From: JBGLNJ01 sp964353405
GTDB taxonomy: Bacteria; Chloroflexota; Anaerolineae; Fen-1058
NCBI GenBank assembly: GCA_964353405.1
Contig: CAYGWJ010000371.1
Span: 1 to 18,545, forward strand
Reading direction: 5' to 3'
DNA: 18,545 nt
Shown: positions 7,334-13,525 of the stretch, one piece after another
How the letters are laid out: each line of letters begins with the position of its first letter
Numbering within the stretch: position 1 is the first letter of the stretch
Made by a program: the position numbers and the translations under genes
The notes under the pieces: model-generated
Database searches by the model: none
What the model saw: the letters and a program-made list of their open reading frames with translations, nothing else
What the model was told of the DNA's origin: nothing

Positions 7334-8434
7334 GTGAAACCTCATTTTCCGCACAGGGTTCCGCCCTGGTGGCCTAACGATGAAGCGTGGCCTCCCTCCG
7401 GCTCGCCCGGTGTGCGCGCTTGGCACGAGATGCGAGGTCGTTTCTTTTGGCGCATAGGCGCCTTGCTCGTGATCTTGTCACTCTTTGCCTGCGGCGGGTT
7501 TGCGGCTCTTTTTTGGCTGCTCGGCGTGATAGATGCACCGCACCTTATGCCCAACGCCGAGAGGCCATTCAGGCTCATCCCGTTCGTGTTCATTCTCGCC
7601 GGCTTGATCCTGGCTGCGCGCGCCTTGAGGCGCGCGGCATCGCCGGTGGGCGACGTGATGGAGGCAGCCGGGCGCGTGGCCGAGGGCGACTATGCCGTCC
7701 GGGTGGCGGAACGCGGGCCGCGCGAGGTGCGCGCGCTCGCCCACGCTTTCAATTCGATGGTCGCCCGCTTGCAGGCCAACGACGAGCAGCGCCGCAACCT
7801 GCTCGCCGATGTCACGCACGAGCTGCGGACGCCGCTCACGGTGGTCCAGGGCAACCTGGAAGGCCTCCTCGACGGCATCTATCCACGCGACGACGCGCAC
7901 CTCGAGCCGATTTTGGAAGAGACGCGCATCCTCTCTCGCTTGATTGACGATCTGCGGACGCTGGCGCTGGCAGAGAGCGGCGCGCTCAAATTGCAAAAAG
8001 AGCCGACCGACCTGGCGATGCTGGCAAATGAAACCGTGGCGTCTTTCCACGCCCAGGCAGACGCGGCCGGGGTTGAACTAGGCTCGGACGTCGAGCCTGG
8101 CCTGGCGCTTGAGGTGGATCCTGCGCGAATTCGCCAGGTGTTGGAGAACCTGATCGCAAACGCGCTGCGCTACACGCCGCGCGGCGGTGCGATCCGCGTG
8201 CGGGGTTCCCTCCAAGGCGCACGCGCTGCCATTTCCGTCAGCGATACGGGCGCGGGGATTTCGCCCGCCGACCTGCCGCGCATCTTTGACCGTTTCTACA
8301 AATCGCGCGATTCGCGCGGCACCGGACTGGGGCTGGCGATTGCCAAAAACCTGGTGATGGCGCACGGCGGCGAGATTTCGGCGCACAGCGTATTGGGCAA
8401 AGGGACAACCATAGACTTTTCTCTTCCTGCATGA
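7334..8434 (+). CDS. Membrane sensor histidine kinase (HAMP-HisKA-HATPase)
   Basis: 366 residues from a GTG start 6 bases after the regulator stop; an ATG at residue 33 (7430) is a possible alternative start. Two TM segments (about 39-63 and 81-98) enclose only a short loop, so sensing is probably intramembrane or through another protein. A HAMP region (about 99-150) follows, then the H-box LADVTHELRTPLTVV with His162, the N-box RQVLENLIANALRYTP (Asn272, Asn276), G1 DTGAGI (Asp304), the F-box region (IFDRFYKSRDS), and G2 GTGLGLAIAKNLV. It is complete and should phosphorylate the regulator upstream. Its last 172 bases are duplicated about 1.4 kb downstream (9666-9837). Confidence 0.95.
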   Translation: MKPHFPHRVPPWWPNDEAWPPSGSPGVRAWHEMRGRFFWRIGALLVILSLFACGGFAALFWLLGVIDAPHLMPNAERPFRLIPFVFILAGLILAARALRRAASPVGDVMEAAGRVAEGDYAVRVAERGPREVRALAHAFNSMVARLQANDEQRRNLLADVTHELRTPLTVVQGNLEGLLDGIYPRDDAHLEPILEETRILSRLIDDLRTLALAESGALKLQKEPTDLAMLANETVASFHAQADAAGVELGSDVEPGLALEVDPARIRQVLENLIANALRYTPRGGAIRVRGSLQGARAAISVSDTGAGISPADLPRIFDRFYKSRDSRGTGLGLAIAKNLVMAHGGEISAHSVLGKGTTIDFSLPA

Positions 8435-8458
8435 GCAACCTGTAATTGCTCATCTTCC

Positions 8459-8836
8459 ATGACCGCTCGTAAACCATCCGGCATCGCCCAGTGGCCTGAA
8501 GATGAACGCCCCCGTGAGCGTTTGCTCTCGCGCGGCGCGCACGCGTTGACCGACGCCGAACTGCTGGCCATCCTTTTGCGCGTGGGCTTTGGCAAAAACG
8601 CCGTGGCGCTGGCGCGCGAACTGTTGGAAACTGGCTCGTTGCAAGGGATGATGGCCGCCCCACTGACAGCCTGGGATGACATCAAGGGTGTCAAGGGCGC
8701 AAAACTGGCGCAGTTGCAGGCCGCGCTAGAGATCGGCCGGCGCGCTGGGCGTCTCGCAAATCGCCGCGCTCTATCTCACCTGGCGCGCCGTGCACTTGGA
8801 CTGCGCGCTACCGCGACGCCCACACCGAAAAAGTGA
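8459..8836 (+). pseudogene. radC: radC, truncated: UPF0758 N-terminal domain only
   Basis: The first 95 or so residues match the N-terminal helical domain of RadC-family proteins (ERPRERLLSRGAHALTDAELLAILLRVG, then DDIKGVKGAKLAQLQAALEIGRR). Full-length RadC is about 220-230 residues and ends in a JAB/MPN metalloprotease-like domain with an HxHPSG motif; that domain is absent here. After GRRAGR the frame continues into about 30 basic residues without family resemblance and stops. The gene starts 24 bases after the kinase stop. The tail may be unrelated DNA joined by deletion or insertion. Without the JAMM domain the product is probably non-functional, although a short expressed protein cannot be excluded. 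Confidence 0.75.
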
Positions 8837-8898
8837 CAGGGCCAGTCTGAAGGGCTGGATCACGTCGCGCGCGTGGACGTGGCCGCGCTGCGGCCTCG

Positions 8899-8926
8899 TT
8901 GACAAATCGGTTTTTGGGGATATACT
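8899..8926 (+). promoter_or_regulatory. Strong sigma-70-like promoter upstream of the DUF2283 pair
   Basis: A consensus TTGACA (8899-8904) and TATACT (8921-8926) are spaced by 16 bases. The next start codon is at 9092, so the leader would be about 160 bases. An AAGGAG with no start codon after it lies within this leader, so the original downstream gene may have been lost. The region 8837-9091 otherwise shows no gene. Confidence 0.65.
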
Positions 8927-9091
8927 GTAGACGACTGTCCGCTCGTTGTGCCAGCCAACGCAAAAGGAGACGCCGACCAGGCACCCGCCCGATAGCCTGC
9001 TCGAAAGGCTCCACTTTAGAGAGCGCAAGTTCTTTCGTATTTTTCCACAGTATTCAACAGTTCGAGCAGTGCAACAAGAGGAGAGCCGTCC

Positions 9092-9376
9092 ATGACGGAA
9101 TCTCACATTGAGATCATCTGGACAGACTATATGAAATATCGGGCAAGGTTACGGGGACTTGACCTCGCCAAGATAGAGCATATTGTGAGATATTCGAGCG
9201 AGCGATATTTTGATACTGTGACAGAGCGTCTCATTGCGGTAGGACGTATTGATGACGTGCTGGTGATGATACCGTGTGACGCCGAGCAGGATTCAATCAC
9301 GCCGGTTACTATCCATGCCACGACACGCCAGCAAGTCAACTTCCGGCTCAAGACAGGGAGGTTTATCAATGAGTAA
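9092..9376 (+). CDS. Small TA-like protein preceding DUF2283 (putative toxin)
   Basis: 94 residues. GAGGAG (9078-9083) lies 8 bases upstream of the ATG. The pattern (a short helix, YSSERYFDTVTERLIAVGRI, a strand region DVLVMIPCD, then the C-terminal motif TPVTIHATTRQQVNFRLKTGRF) is one I associate with small BrnT/DUF4258-like proteins encoded next to DUF2283 proteins. The DUF2283 start codon overlaps its last codons by 8 bases, so the two are translationally coupled. Function as a toxin is inferred from this pairing. Confidence 0.75.
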   Translation: MTESHIEIIWTDYMKYRARLRGLDLAKIEHIVRYSSERYFDTVTERLIAVGRIDDVLVMIPCDAEQDSITPVTIHATTRQQVNFRLKTGRFINE

Positions 9377-9602
9377 AACACGCATGATGTACTTTGAGAA
9401 AGAGGATGTACTACATTTGGCAATTTCGGACGAACCGGAAGCGGGGAGCGTCGAACTCAGCCCCAACATTACGGTTGAATTGAATGACAAAGGTGAAATG
9501 ATCGGCCTCGAAATCTTGGAGGCCAGCCGCTTTATTCGGGATTCGATTATGGAGTCGGTGCAGGCAAGGGTGTTGCGCGTTCCCAAACTGCAACCCGTTT
9601 GA
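9369..9602 (+). CDS. DUF2283 domain protein (putative antitoxin)
   Basis: 77 residues. GGGAGG precedes the ATG, which overlaps the end of the upstream gene. The core matches DUF2283: MYFEKEDVLHLAISDEPE, SVELSPNITVELNDKGEMIGLEILEASRF. DUF2283 proteins are small beta-rich proteins frequently found as the second gene of two-gene TA-like operons. The C-terminal extension (residues about 57-77) is family-variable and ends in VPKLQPV. The product is intact. Confidence 0.85.
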   Translation: MSKTRMMYFEKEDVLHLAISDEPEAGSVELSPNITVELNDKGEMIGLEILEASRFIRDSIMESVQARVLRVPKLQPV

Positions 9603-9665
9603 TCATTCGTGATAGATGTGCTCGTTGATCGGGAAGGCCGCCCAGTTCTGGTCAGGGCGACCGCC

Positions 9666-9861
9666 GCCCGCCGACCTGCCGCACATCTTGGACCGTTTCT
9701 ACAAATCGCGCGATTCGCGCGGCACCGGACTGGGACTGGCGATTGCCAAAAACCTGGTGATGGCGCATGGCGGCGAGATTTCGGCGCACAGCGTATTGGG
9801 CCAAGGGACAACCATAGACTTTACTCTTCCCGCATGAGCAACCTGTGCTGGCTCATCCTCC
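9666..9861 (+). pseudogene. Duplicated 3' fragment of the histidine kinase gene
   Basis: Bases 9666-9837 align without gaps to 8263-8434 (offset 1403) with 7 differences in 172, about 96% identity. Weaker similarity continues through the intergenic bases to about 9861. The frame is preserved (PPADLPHILDRFYKSRDSRG to the same stop), carrying only the end of the ATPase domain from the F-box to the C-terminus, so it cannot be a working kinase. Upstream bases 9603-9665 do not match the kinase. A start codon at 9619 could yield a 73-residue peptide, but there is no supporting ribosome binding site. Confidence 0.85.
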
Positions 9862-9901
9862 AAAACCTCTGACGAGTCAAGCCGCGGCGATCAATCCAAC
9901 C

Positions 9902-9949
9902 TAGCGCGCGGTCAAAGCAGTCATTATCGAATCCATCAAGAGCGAGGGA
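9902..9949 (+). pseudogene. Remnant of an FtsX-family permease C-terminus
   Basis: In one frame the bases read stop-RAVKAVIIESIKSEG. This parallels WRAVKTVVVEAIKSE at the very end of the permease at 1094-3706, with the Trp codon changed to TAG. Nucleotides match in blocks (GCGCGGTCAA, ATCAAGAGCGAG). The stop after SE is lost. It is too diverged to be a recent copy of the permease in this window and is more likely derived from a paralogue. Confidence 0.6.
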
Positions 9950-9974
9950 CGGCTGGCAGATGGCTGAAACTTGT

Positions 9975-10041
9975 ACCTGCGCCGGAGCGCAGCGCAGGTG
10001 CAGGCGCATCTGATGGCTTGTCGCACTGCGAGCAGTGCGAC
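9975..10041. repeat. Two adjacent palindromes (REP-like)
   Basis: ACCTGCGC (9975-9982) pairs with GCGCAGGT (9992-9999). About 20 bases later GTCGCACTGC (10020-10029) pairs perfectly with GCAGTGCGAC (10032-10041). No T-tract follows on either side. The arrangement resembles REP/BIME-type intergenic repeats in a region already rich in gene remnants. Confidence 0.55.
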
Positions 10042-10054
10042 TGCATAATAGCAG

Positions 10055-10083
10055 TTGCGATTGCGCACTTCTTGGGTTATACT
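10055..10083 (+). promoter_or_regulatory. Possible promoter upstream of the BrnT fragment
   Basis: TTGCGA (10055-10060) and TATACT (10078-10083) are spaced by 17 bases; the start codon of the BrnT fragment is 67 bases further on. The -35 matches consensus at 4 of 6 positions. Confidence 0.4.
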
Positions 10084-10150
10084 CTTATCAGCCGACAATC
10101 CATTTGTAGAAACAGACGACTTGCGGTAATCTATCTGCAAGGTTGCTGCT

Positions 10151-10237
10151 ATGCAAACGCTTTTCGAGTGGGATAAGGAAAAAGCCAAAACGAATCTCCG
10201 CAAGCACAAGGTGAGCTTCGATACACGTCACGGGTGA
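10151..10237 (+). pseudogene. BrnT-family (DUF497) toxin, N-terminal fragment
   Basis: A 28-residue frame (MQTLFEWDKEKAKTNLRKH, then KVSFD) carries the unmistakable start of BrnT/DUF497 toxins (consensus WDxxKAxxNxxKHgVsF). Full-length members are about 90 residues, so about two thirds are missing. The frame ends with TRHG-stop immediately before the next gene, which suggests a deletion joined the BrnT 5' end to the upstream edge of the 10242 gene. It is too short for the BrnT RelE-like fold and probably inactive. Confidence 0.7.
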
Positions 10238-10241
10238 TGAT

Positions 10242-10544
10242 ATGCGCTCCGAGTATGATTTCACGGGCGGGGTGCGGGGCAAATACGCTCGAGAGCTGAG
10301 GGAAAACGGCTACACGATTCGCGTGTACAACGCGGATGGCACATTCACCGAAACACATGTGTTGGGTGAAAAGACCGTCGTCCTCGCGCCCGACGTATCC
10401 GAATATTTTCCCGACTCGCAGGCCGTCAATCACGCATTGCGCACGCTGCTCTCGCTTGTGCCCGAAAAGCGCAAGGCCGTTGCCAAAAAGGGACGGAACA
10501 TTCGCCACAGGCGCGAAGCATCCAAGAGTCGCACCAAAGCATAG
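10242..10544 (+). CDS. Small antitoxin-like protein (EYDF...GVRGKY type)
   Basis: 100 residues. The N-terminal motif RSEYDFTGGVRGKYARE and the C-terminal segment VVLAPDVSEYFPDSQAVNHALRTLL belong to a widespread small-protein family that I recall as commonly adjacent to toxin genes and likely to serve as antitoxins; I cannot name a Pfam family with certainty. The middle segment (YTIRVYNADGTFTETHVLGEKT) is longer than in members I recall, and a basic tail (KKGRNIRHRREASKSRTK) follows. No good ribosome binding site is seen, consistent with loss of the original upstream gene. The frame is intact, so it may still be expressed. Confidence 0.6.
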   Translation: MRSEYDFTGGVRGKYARELRENGYTIRVYNADGTFTETHVLGEKTVVLAPDVSEYFPDSQAVNHALRTLLSLVPEKRKAVAKKGRNIRHRREASKSRTKA

Positions 10545-10567
10545 CGACTTGTGCCCTCGGTTGAAAC

Positions 10568-10597
10568 CGCGCGTGTGGAGTAAGCTTCACACGCGCG
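10568..10597 (+). terminator. Hairpin after the antitoxin-like gene
   Basis: A perfect 10-bp stem CGCGCGTGTG / CACACGCGCG, extendable by three inner pairs to a TAAG loop, lies 23 bases after the stop codon. A U-run is nearly absent, so termination strength is uncertain. It is also the better preserved copy of the sequence at 6053-6090. Confidence 0.55.
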
Positions 10598-10622
10598 TTG
10601 CGTTAAAAGTGTTTTAGGCTAT

Positions 10623-10731
10623 ACTTCTCCTGTGACCGCTCGTAGGCCATCCGGCATAGCCTAATGGCCTGAAGATGAACGCCCGCGTGAGCGTTTGCTC
10701 TCACGCGGCGCACACGCGTTGACCGACGCCG
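10623..10731 (+). pseudogene. Degraded duplicate of the radC 5' end
   Basis: Bases 10632-10731 align without gaps to 8459-8558 with 9 differences in 100. The start is GTG in place of ATG and codon 11 (CAG in the other copy) is TAA, so it cannot be translated as RadC. Similarity ends sharply at 10731. Together with the kinase fragment at 9666-9861 it reconstitutes a duplicated kinase-radC junction that has been split by about 770 bases of other DNA. Confidence 0.85.
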
Positions 10732-10781
10732 CCTGTTATGGTTTTGCCGACAGTGACTTGTTGGATGAATAGGAGGCCAGC

Positions 10782-11005
10782 ATGAGCGTCCTCGCGCTGG
10801 AAGGCACCGTCGAAAACGGCCAGATACGGCTGGCCGGCGGTGTGCATTTGCCGGAGAAAACCCGCGTGTTGATCGTCGTGCCAAGTATGCACGTGCTAAA
10901 AGAAGCGCACTGGTACAGCCCGCGCCTGTTCATCCGGCGCAAGCCGCCGATTTCAAGTTGCAGGTGATTGAGCCGGAGGGGGAGGATGCCGACCTGCAAC
11001 CATGA
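10782..11005 (+). pseudogene. AF2212/DUF104-like antitoxin gene with one-base frameshift
   Basis: AGGAGG (10771-10776) precedes an ATG. The N-terminal half is a beta-barrel-type antitoxin sequence (LALEGTVENGQIRLAGG, then VHLPEKTRVLIVVP). The frame runs to a stop at about 10967 with an unrelated tail (FIRRKPPISSCR). Adding one base at about 10928/10929 restores a family-like C-terminus, YSPRLVHPAQAADF followed by KLQVIEPEGEDADLQP, ending at 11005, for 74 residues in total. A single G lost after CTG explains it. The defect is either a real null mutation or a sequencing error. No partner toxin gene follows; the next thing is a terminator. Confidence 0.75.
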
Positions 11006-11035
11006 CGACTTTTAGTTGCCCTTCAAATGCTTTGA

Positions 11036-11075
11036 CCTCAAGAGTCTCGGAGACTCTTGAGGTTTTTTTTGTTTT
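11036..11075 (+). terminator. Strong intrinsic terminator
   Basis: CCTCAAGAGTCTC (11036-11048) and GAGACTCTTGAGG (11050-11062) form a long stem followed by eight T, one G and four T. It separates the decayed antitoxin region from the nucleosidase-RT operon. Confidence 0.92.
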
Positions 11076-11101
11076 GACTTTTCACGGCGCGTGAATACAA
11101 T
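11074..11101 (+). promoter_or_regulatory. Sigma-70-like promoter for the nucleosidase-RT operon
   Basis: TTGACT (11074-11079) and TACAAT (11096-11101) with a 16-base spacer lie directly after the terminator T-run. Expected transcription start is near 11108, about 50 bases before the chosen ATG at 11157. Confidence 0.65.
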
Positions 11102-11156
11102 TGATAGTATCGTCGTCCACCCACACAGGTTACTCTACCATCAAAAAGGAATGACC

Positions 11157-11906
11157 ATGCCAGACCAGCACTCACTTTCCGCAGTGGTGCTCACCGCCCT
11201 GCGAGTGGAATACGACGCCGTCCGCGCGCATCTTGCCGATATCATCGAGGTCGTCCATCCTGAAGGCGACGTGTACGAGCGCGGCGTGTTCCGCGCCGAC
11301 GAGCGAAGCTGGCAAGTGGGCGTCGTCGAGATGGGGCAGGGCAACCCCAACGCGGCGCAAAAGACCGAGCGAGCGATTGCTCACTTTGCACCCGACGTGG
11401 TCCTGTTTGTCGGCGTGGCGGGTGGCATCAAAGACGCAGCGCTGGGCGATATAGTGGTCGCAACTAAAGTCTACGGCTACCACTTTGGCAAAGCCGCCGA
11501 CGAATTCCAAACCCGCCCCGAAGTGGGCCTGCCCGGTCACCGTATCATGGAGCGCGCCCGCGCCGAAGCCCGCAAGGACGACTGGCTGAAACGCTTGACG
11601 CCGCCGATCCCCGACCCCAGGCCACGCGTGTTCCTGGGCGCGATTGCGGCGGGCGAGCAGGTCGTCGTTTCCACGCAATCAGAGAGCTACAAGCTGATTC
11701 GTCAACACTATGGCGACGCGCTGGCTGTGGAAATGGAAAGCTATGGCTTCCTCAAAGCCGCACATGCCCATTCCAGCCTGGAAGCGCTGGTGGTGCGCAG
11801 CATCTCGGATTTGTTAGAGGGCAAGGCTGAGGCCGATAAAGGTGGTTCGCAAGAGCGCGCTTCCCGGCACGCCGCCGCATTCGCCTTTCAAGTGCTCGCC
11901 AAATGA
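11157..11906 (+). CDS. Nucleoside phosphorylase-superfamily protein (MTA/SAH nucleosidase-like)
   Basis: 249 residues. The ATG at 11157 is preferred over one at 11151 because AAAAGGA ends only one base before the latter. Family marks: an N-terminal strand VVLTALRVEYDAV; a glycine-rich phosphate/ribose loop GVAGGIKDAALGDIVVA (86-102); the base-pocket strand AIAAGEQVV; the ribose-binding AVEMESYGF (Glu192, Glu194); and the catalytic-Asp region VVRSISDLLEG (Asp218). These match PNP_UDP_1 proteins that cleave N-glycosidic bonds of nucleosides. Substrate cannot be assigned. The same domain occurs as an effector in NACHT-type bacterial defence proteins, but here it stands alone. The RT gene begins 7 bases after its stop, so the two form an operon. 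The role with a DGR-type RT is unknown. Confidence 0.88.
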   Translation: MPDQHSLSAVVLTALRVEYDAVRAHLADIIEVVHPEGDVYERGVFRADERSWQVGVVEMGQGNPNAAQKTERAIAHFAPDVVLFVGVAGGIKDAALGDIVVATKVYGYHFGKAADEFQTRPEVGLPGHRIMERARAEARKDDWLKRLTPPIPDPRPRVFLGAIAAGEQVVVSTQSESYKLIRQHYGDALAVEMESYGFLKAAHAHSSLEALVVRSISDLLEGKAEADKGGSQERASRHAAAFAFQVLAK

Positions 11907-11913
11907 TTGTCCC

Positions 11914-13059
11914 ATGAAAACACACAAACACCTGTACCCGCTCATCACAGATTTTGAGAACCTGCGGCTGGCGTTCAAGAACGCCGCGCGCGGCAAGCGC
12001 AGCTCCCCCAACGTGGCCGCCTTTGAGTTTGACCTGGAGCGGAACCTGCTCGACCTGAAAACCGAGCTCGAAGCGCACACCTACGCGCCCGGCGCGTACA
12101 CCAACTTTCGCATCTATGACCCCAAGCCGCGCCTCATTTCCGCCGCGCCCTTTCGCGACCGCGTGGTGCATCACGCGCTGTGCAACATCATCCAGCCTCT
12201 CTTTGAACGGCGCTTTATCTTTGACTCATATGCCAACCGCAAGGGTAAAGGAACGCACGCCGCGCTCGACCGCGCCCAGGAATTTGCCCGCCGCTACCCG
12301 TATGTGCTCAAATGCGACGTCGAGCACTTTTTCCCGACGATTGACCATGCCATTCTGCAAGCCCAGTTGGTGCGCGTCCTCGCCGACGACCCAACGCTGT
12401 GGCTGATCAGCCAGATCATTGACAGCGGCGCAAGCATCCACGAAAAGGAGATCGAGCCGCATTTCTTTCCCGGCGACGATCTCTTGTCTGCCACGCGCCC
12501 GCGCGGTCTGCCTATCGGCAACCTGACCTCGCAGTTCTGGGCCAACGTCTATCTCAACGCCCTTGACCATTTCATCAAGCGCGACCTGAAATGCCCCGGT
12601 TACGTGCGCTACGTGGACGACCTGTTGTTGTTTTCCGAGGACAAGCCCTCGCTGCACAGATGGCGCAAGGACGTGATCGCGTATGCCGCTACGCTGAGGC
12701 TGGCGCTGCACGAGCCCGAGTCGGTCGTCTTGCCGGTTTCAACCGGCATCCCGTTCCTCGGCTGGCGCGTGTACCCCGATCACCGGCGGCTCAAGCGGCG
12801 CAACGGCGTGGCTTTTCAGCGGCGATTGGCGCAGATGGTCGAGGACCTGGCCGATGGGCGCATCACGCGCGAACACTTGGACGCCTCGGTGCAAGGCTGG
12901 ATTGCGCACGTGGCCCACGGCGATACGTGGGGCTTGCGCCGCTCGTTGTTTTCCCGTGTTGTGCTGCCCGTGCGCAAGCTGAATCAAGCGACATTGCGTT
13001 CCAGTGACGTGAGTCGCGCTCGCCTGCGCGAAAAACTGGCGGCCAACCCGATGTGGTGA
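11914..13059 (+). CDS. Reverse transcriptase of diversity-generating retroelement type
   Basis: 381 residues. It has RT motifs in order: RLISAAPFRDRVVHHAL (73-89), catalytic motif A KCDVEHFFPTID (Asp135), motif B LPIGNLTSQFWANVYL (199-214) and motif C YVRYVDDLLLF (Asp235, Asp236), then FLGWRV (281-286). The IGxxxSQ signature in motif B separates DGR enzymes from group II intron RTs (QGxxxSP). No maturase or endonuclease domain follows. In DGRs this RT copies a template repeat with adenine-directed errors into a variable repeat. Avd and a candidate template lie just downstream, which supports the class. No clear ribosome binding site precedes the ATG, so translation is probably coupled to the nucleosidase gene. 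Confidence 0.92.
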   Translation: MKTHKHLYPLITDFENLRLAFKNAARGKRSSPNVAAFEFDLERNLLDLKTELEAHTYAPGAYTNFRIYDPKPRLISAAPFRDRVVHHALCNIIQPLFERRFIFDSYANRKGKGTHAALDRAQEFARRYPYVLKCDVEHFFPTIDHAILQAQLVRVLADDPTLWLISQIIDSGASIHEKEIEPHFFPGDDLLSATRPRGLPIGNLTSQFWANVYLNALDHFIKRDLKCPGYVRYVDDLLLFSEDKPSLHRWRKDVIAYAATLRLALHEPESVVLPVSTGIPFLGWRVYPDHRRLKRRNGVAFQRRLAQMVEDLADGRITREHLDASVQGWIAHVAHGDTWGLRRSLFSRVVLPVRKLNQATLRSSDVSRARLREKLAANPMW

Positions 13060-13069
13060 GTCACGTTGC

Positions 13070-13175
13070 TCTGTCATTCTGAGGCCCGCAGGGCCGAAGA
13101 ATCTCTGCCGCAGGTGCAAGGTAGAGACTCTTCACTTCGTTCAGGCTTGCCCTGAACGTAGTGAAGGGGTGACAA
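13070..13175. repeat. Dispersed palindromic repeat between RT and avd
   Basis: The stretch begins TGTCATTCTGAG, has a GGCCCgcaGGGCC hairpin (13083-13095) and CGAAGAATCTC, then a second hairpin: CTTCACTTCGTTCAGG (13130-13145) with CCTGAACGTAGTGAAG (13151-13166), 15 of 16 pairs and a 5-base loop, ending near GGTGACA. From memory, TGTCATTCTGAG/GAAGAATCTC sequences are common dispersed intergenic repeats in environmental bacterial genomes. It lies inside the DGR and may affect read-through to avd. Confidence 0.65.
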
Positions 13176-13189
13176 GCAGGAGTCTGTGA

Positions 13190-13525
13190 TTGAAAGAATC
13201 GCCTATCTTTAGCAAGACCTATGATTTTGTCGCCTGGCTGATCCCGCTGACGGTCAAGTTCCCGCGCCAGCAGCGATTCGTCATGGCGCAAGCGCTTCAA
13301 CAGGAAACGTTGCGCTTTCAAAACCTGCTCATCGAAGCGGTGCATCAACGCCCGCCGCGTGAGCGATTGATCGCCGCCGATGCGGAACTGGACAAAGTGC
13401 GAACTCACGTGCGATTGTGTCGCGATATGGGTCTCATCAGTTCGGGCCAATACGAGCACGCGGCGGGTATGTTGGTTGAAATGGGCCGCCTGCTGGGCGG
13501 CTGGCAAAAATCCATCGCATCGTAG
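13190..13525 (+). CDS. avd: DGR accessory variability determinant Avd
   Basis: 111 residues from a TTG start: AGGAG lies 7 bases upstream and an in-frame stop closes the frame immediately before. The sequence is all-helical and follows the Avd/four-helix-bundle (bAvd-like) pattern: SPIFSKTYDFVAWLIPLTVKFPR, then QQRFVMAQALQQETLRFQNLL, the Arg/Glu-rich third helix with ADAELDKVRTHVRLCRDMG, and the C-terminal SSGQYEHAAGMLVEMGRLLGGW. In characterised DGRs, Avd forms a basic pentameric ring that binds the RT and template RNA and is needed for mutagenic cDNA synthesis. It follows the RT by 130 bases, with a dispersed repeat between, so it may still be co-transcribed. Confidence 0.9.
   Translation: MKESPIFSKTYDFVAWLIPLTVKFPRQQRFVMAQALQQETLRFQNLLIEAVHQRPPRERLIAADAELDKVRTHVRLCRDMGLISSGQYEHAAGMLVEMGRLLGGWQKSIAS

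Noticed and set aside
6203..7426. Long minus-strand open frame opposite the membrane protein and response regulator
   Set aside because: The plus strand has clear receiver and winged-helix domains with good starts; the antisense frame has no recognisable motifs.
8899..9111. Small open frame starting with TTG upstream of the DUF2283 pair
   Set aside because: It has no ribosome binding site, overlaps a promoter at its start and overlaps the next gene; its composition is not protein-like.
9619..9837. Stand-alone small ATPase-domain protein
   Set aside because: It contains only the last 55 or so residues of the kinase domain, lacks the N and G1 boxes, and is best explained as a duplicated gene fragment.
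11914..13059. Group II intron or retron reverse transcriptase
   Set aside because: Motif B is IGxxxSQ rather than QGxxxSP, there is no maturase or endonuclease domain, no intron ends or retron msr/msd structure were seen, and an Avd gene follows.
13070..13175. Structured non-coding RNA of the DGR
   Set aside because: The sequence resembles common dispersed palindromic repeats and lacks any link to the template repeat.
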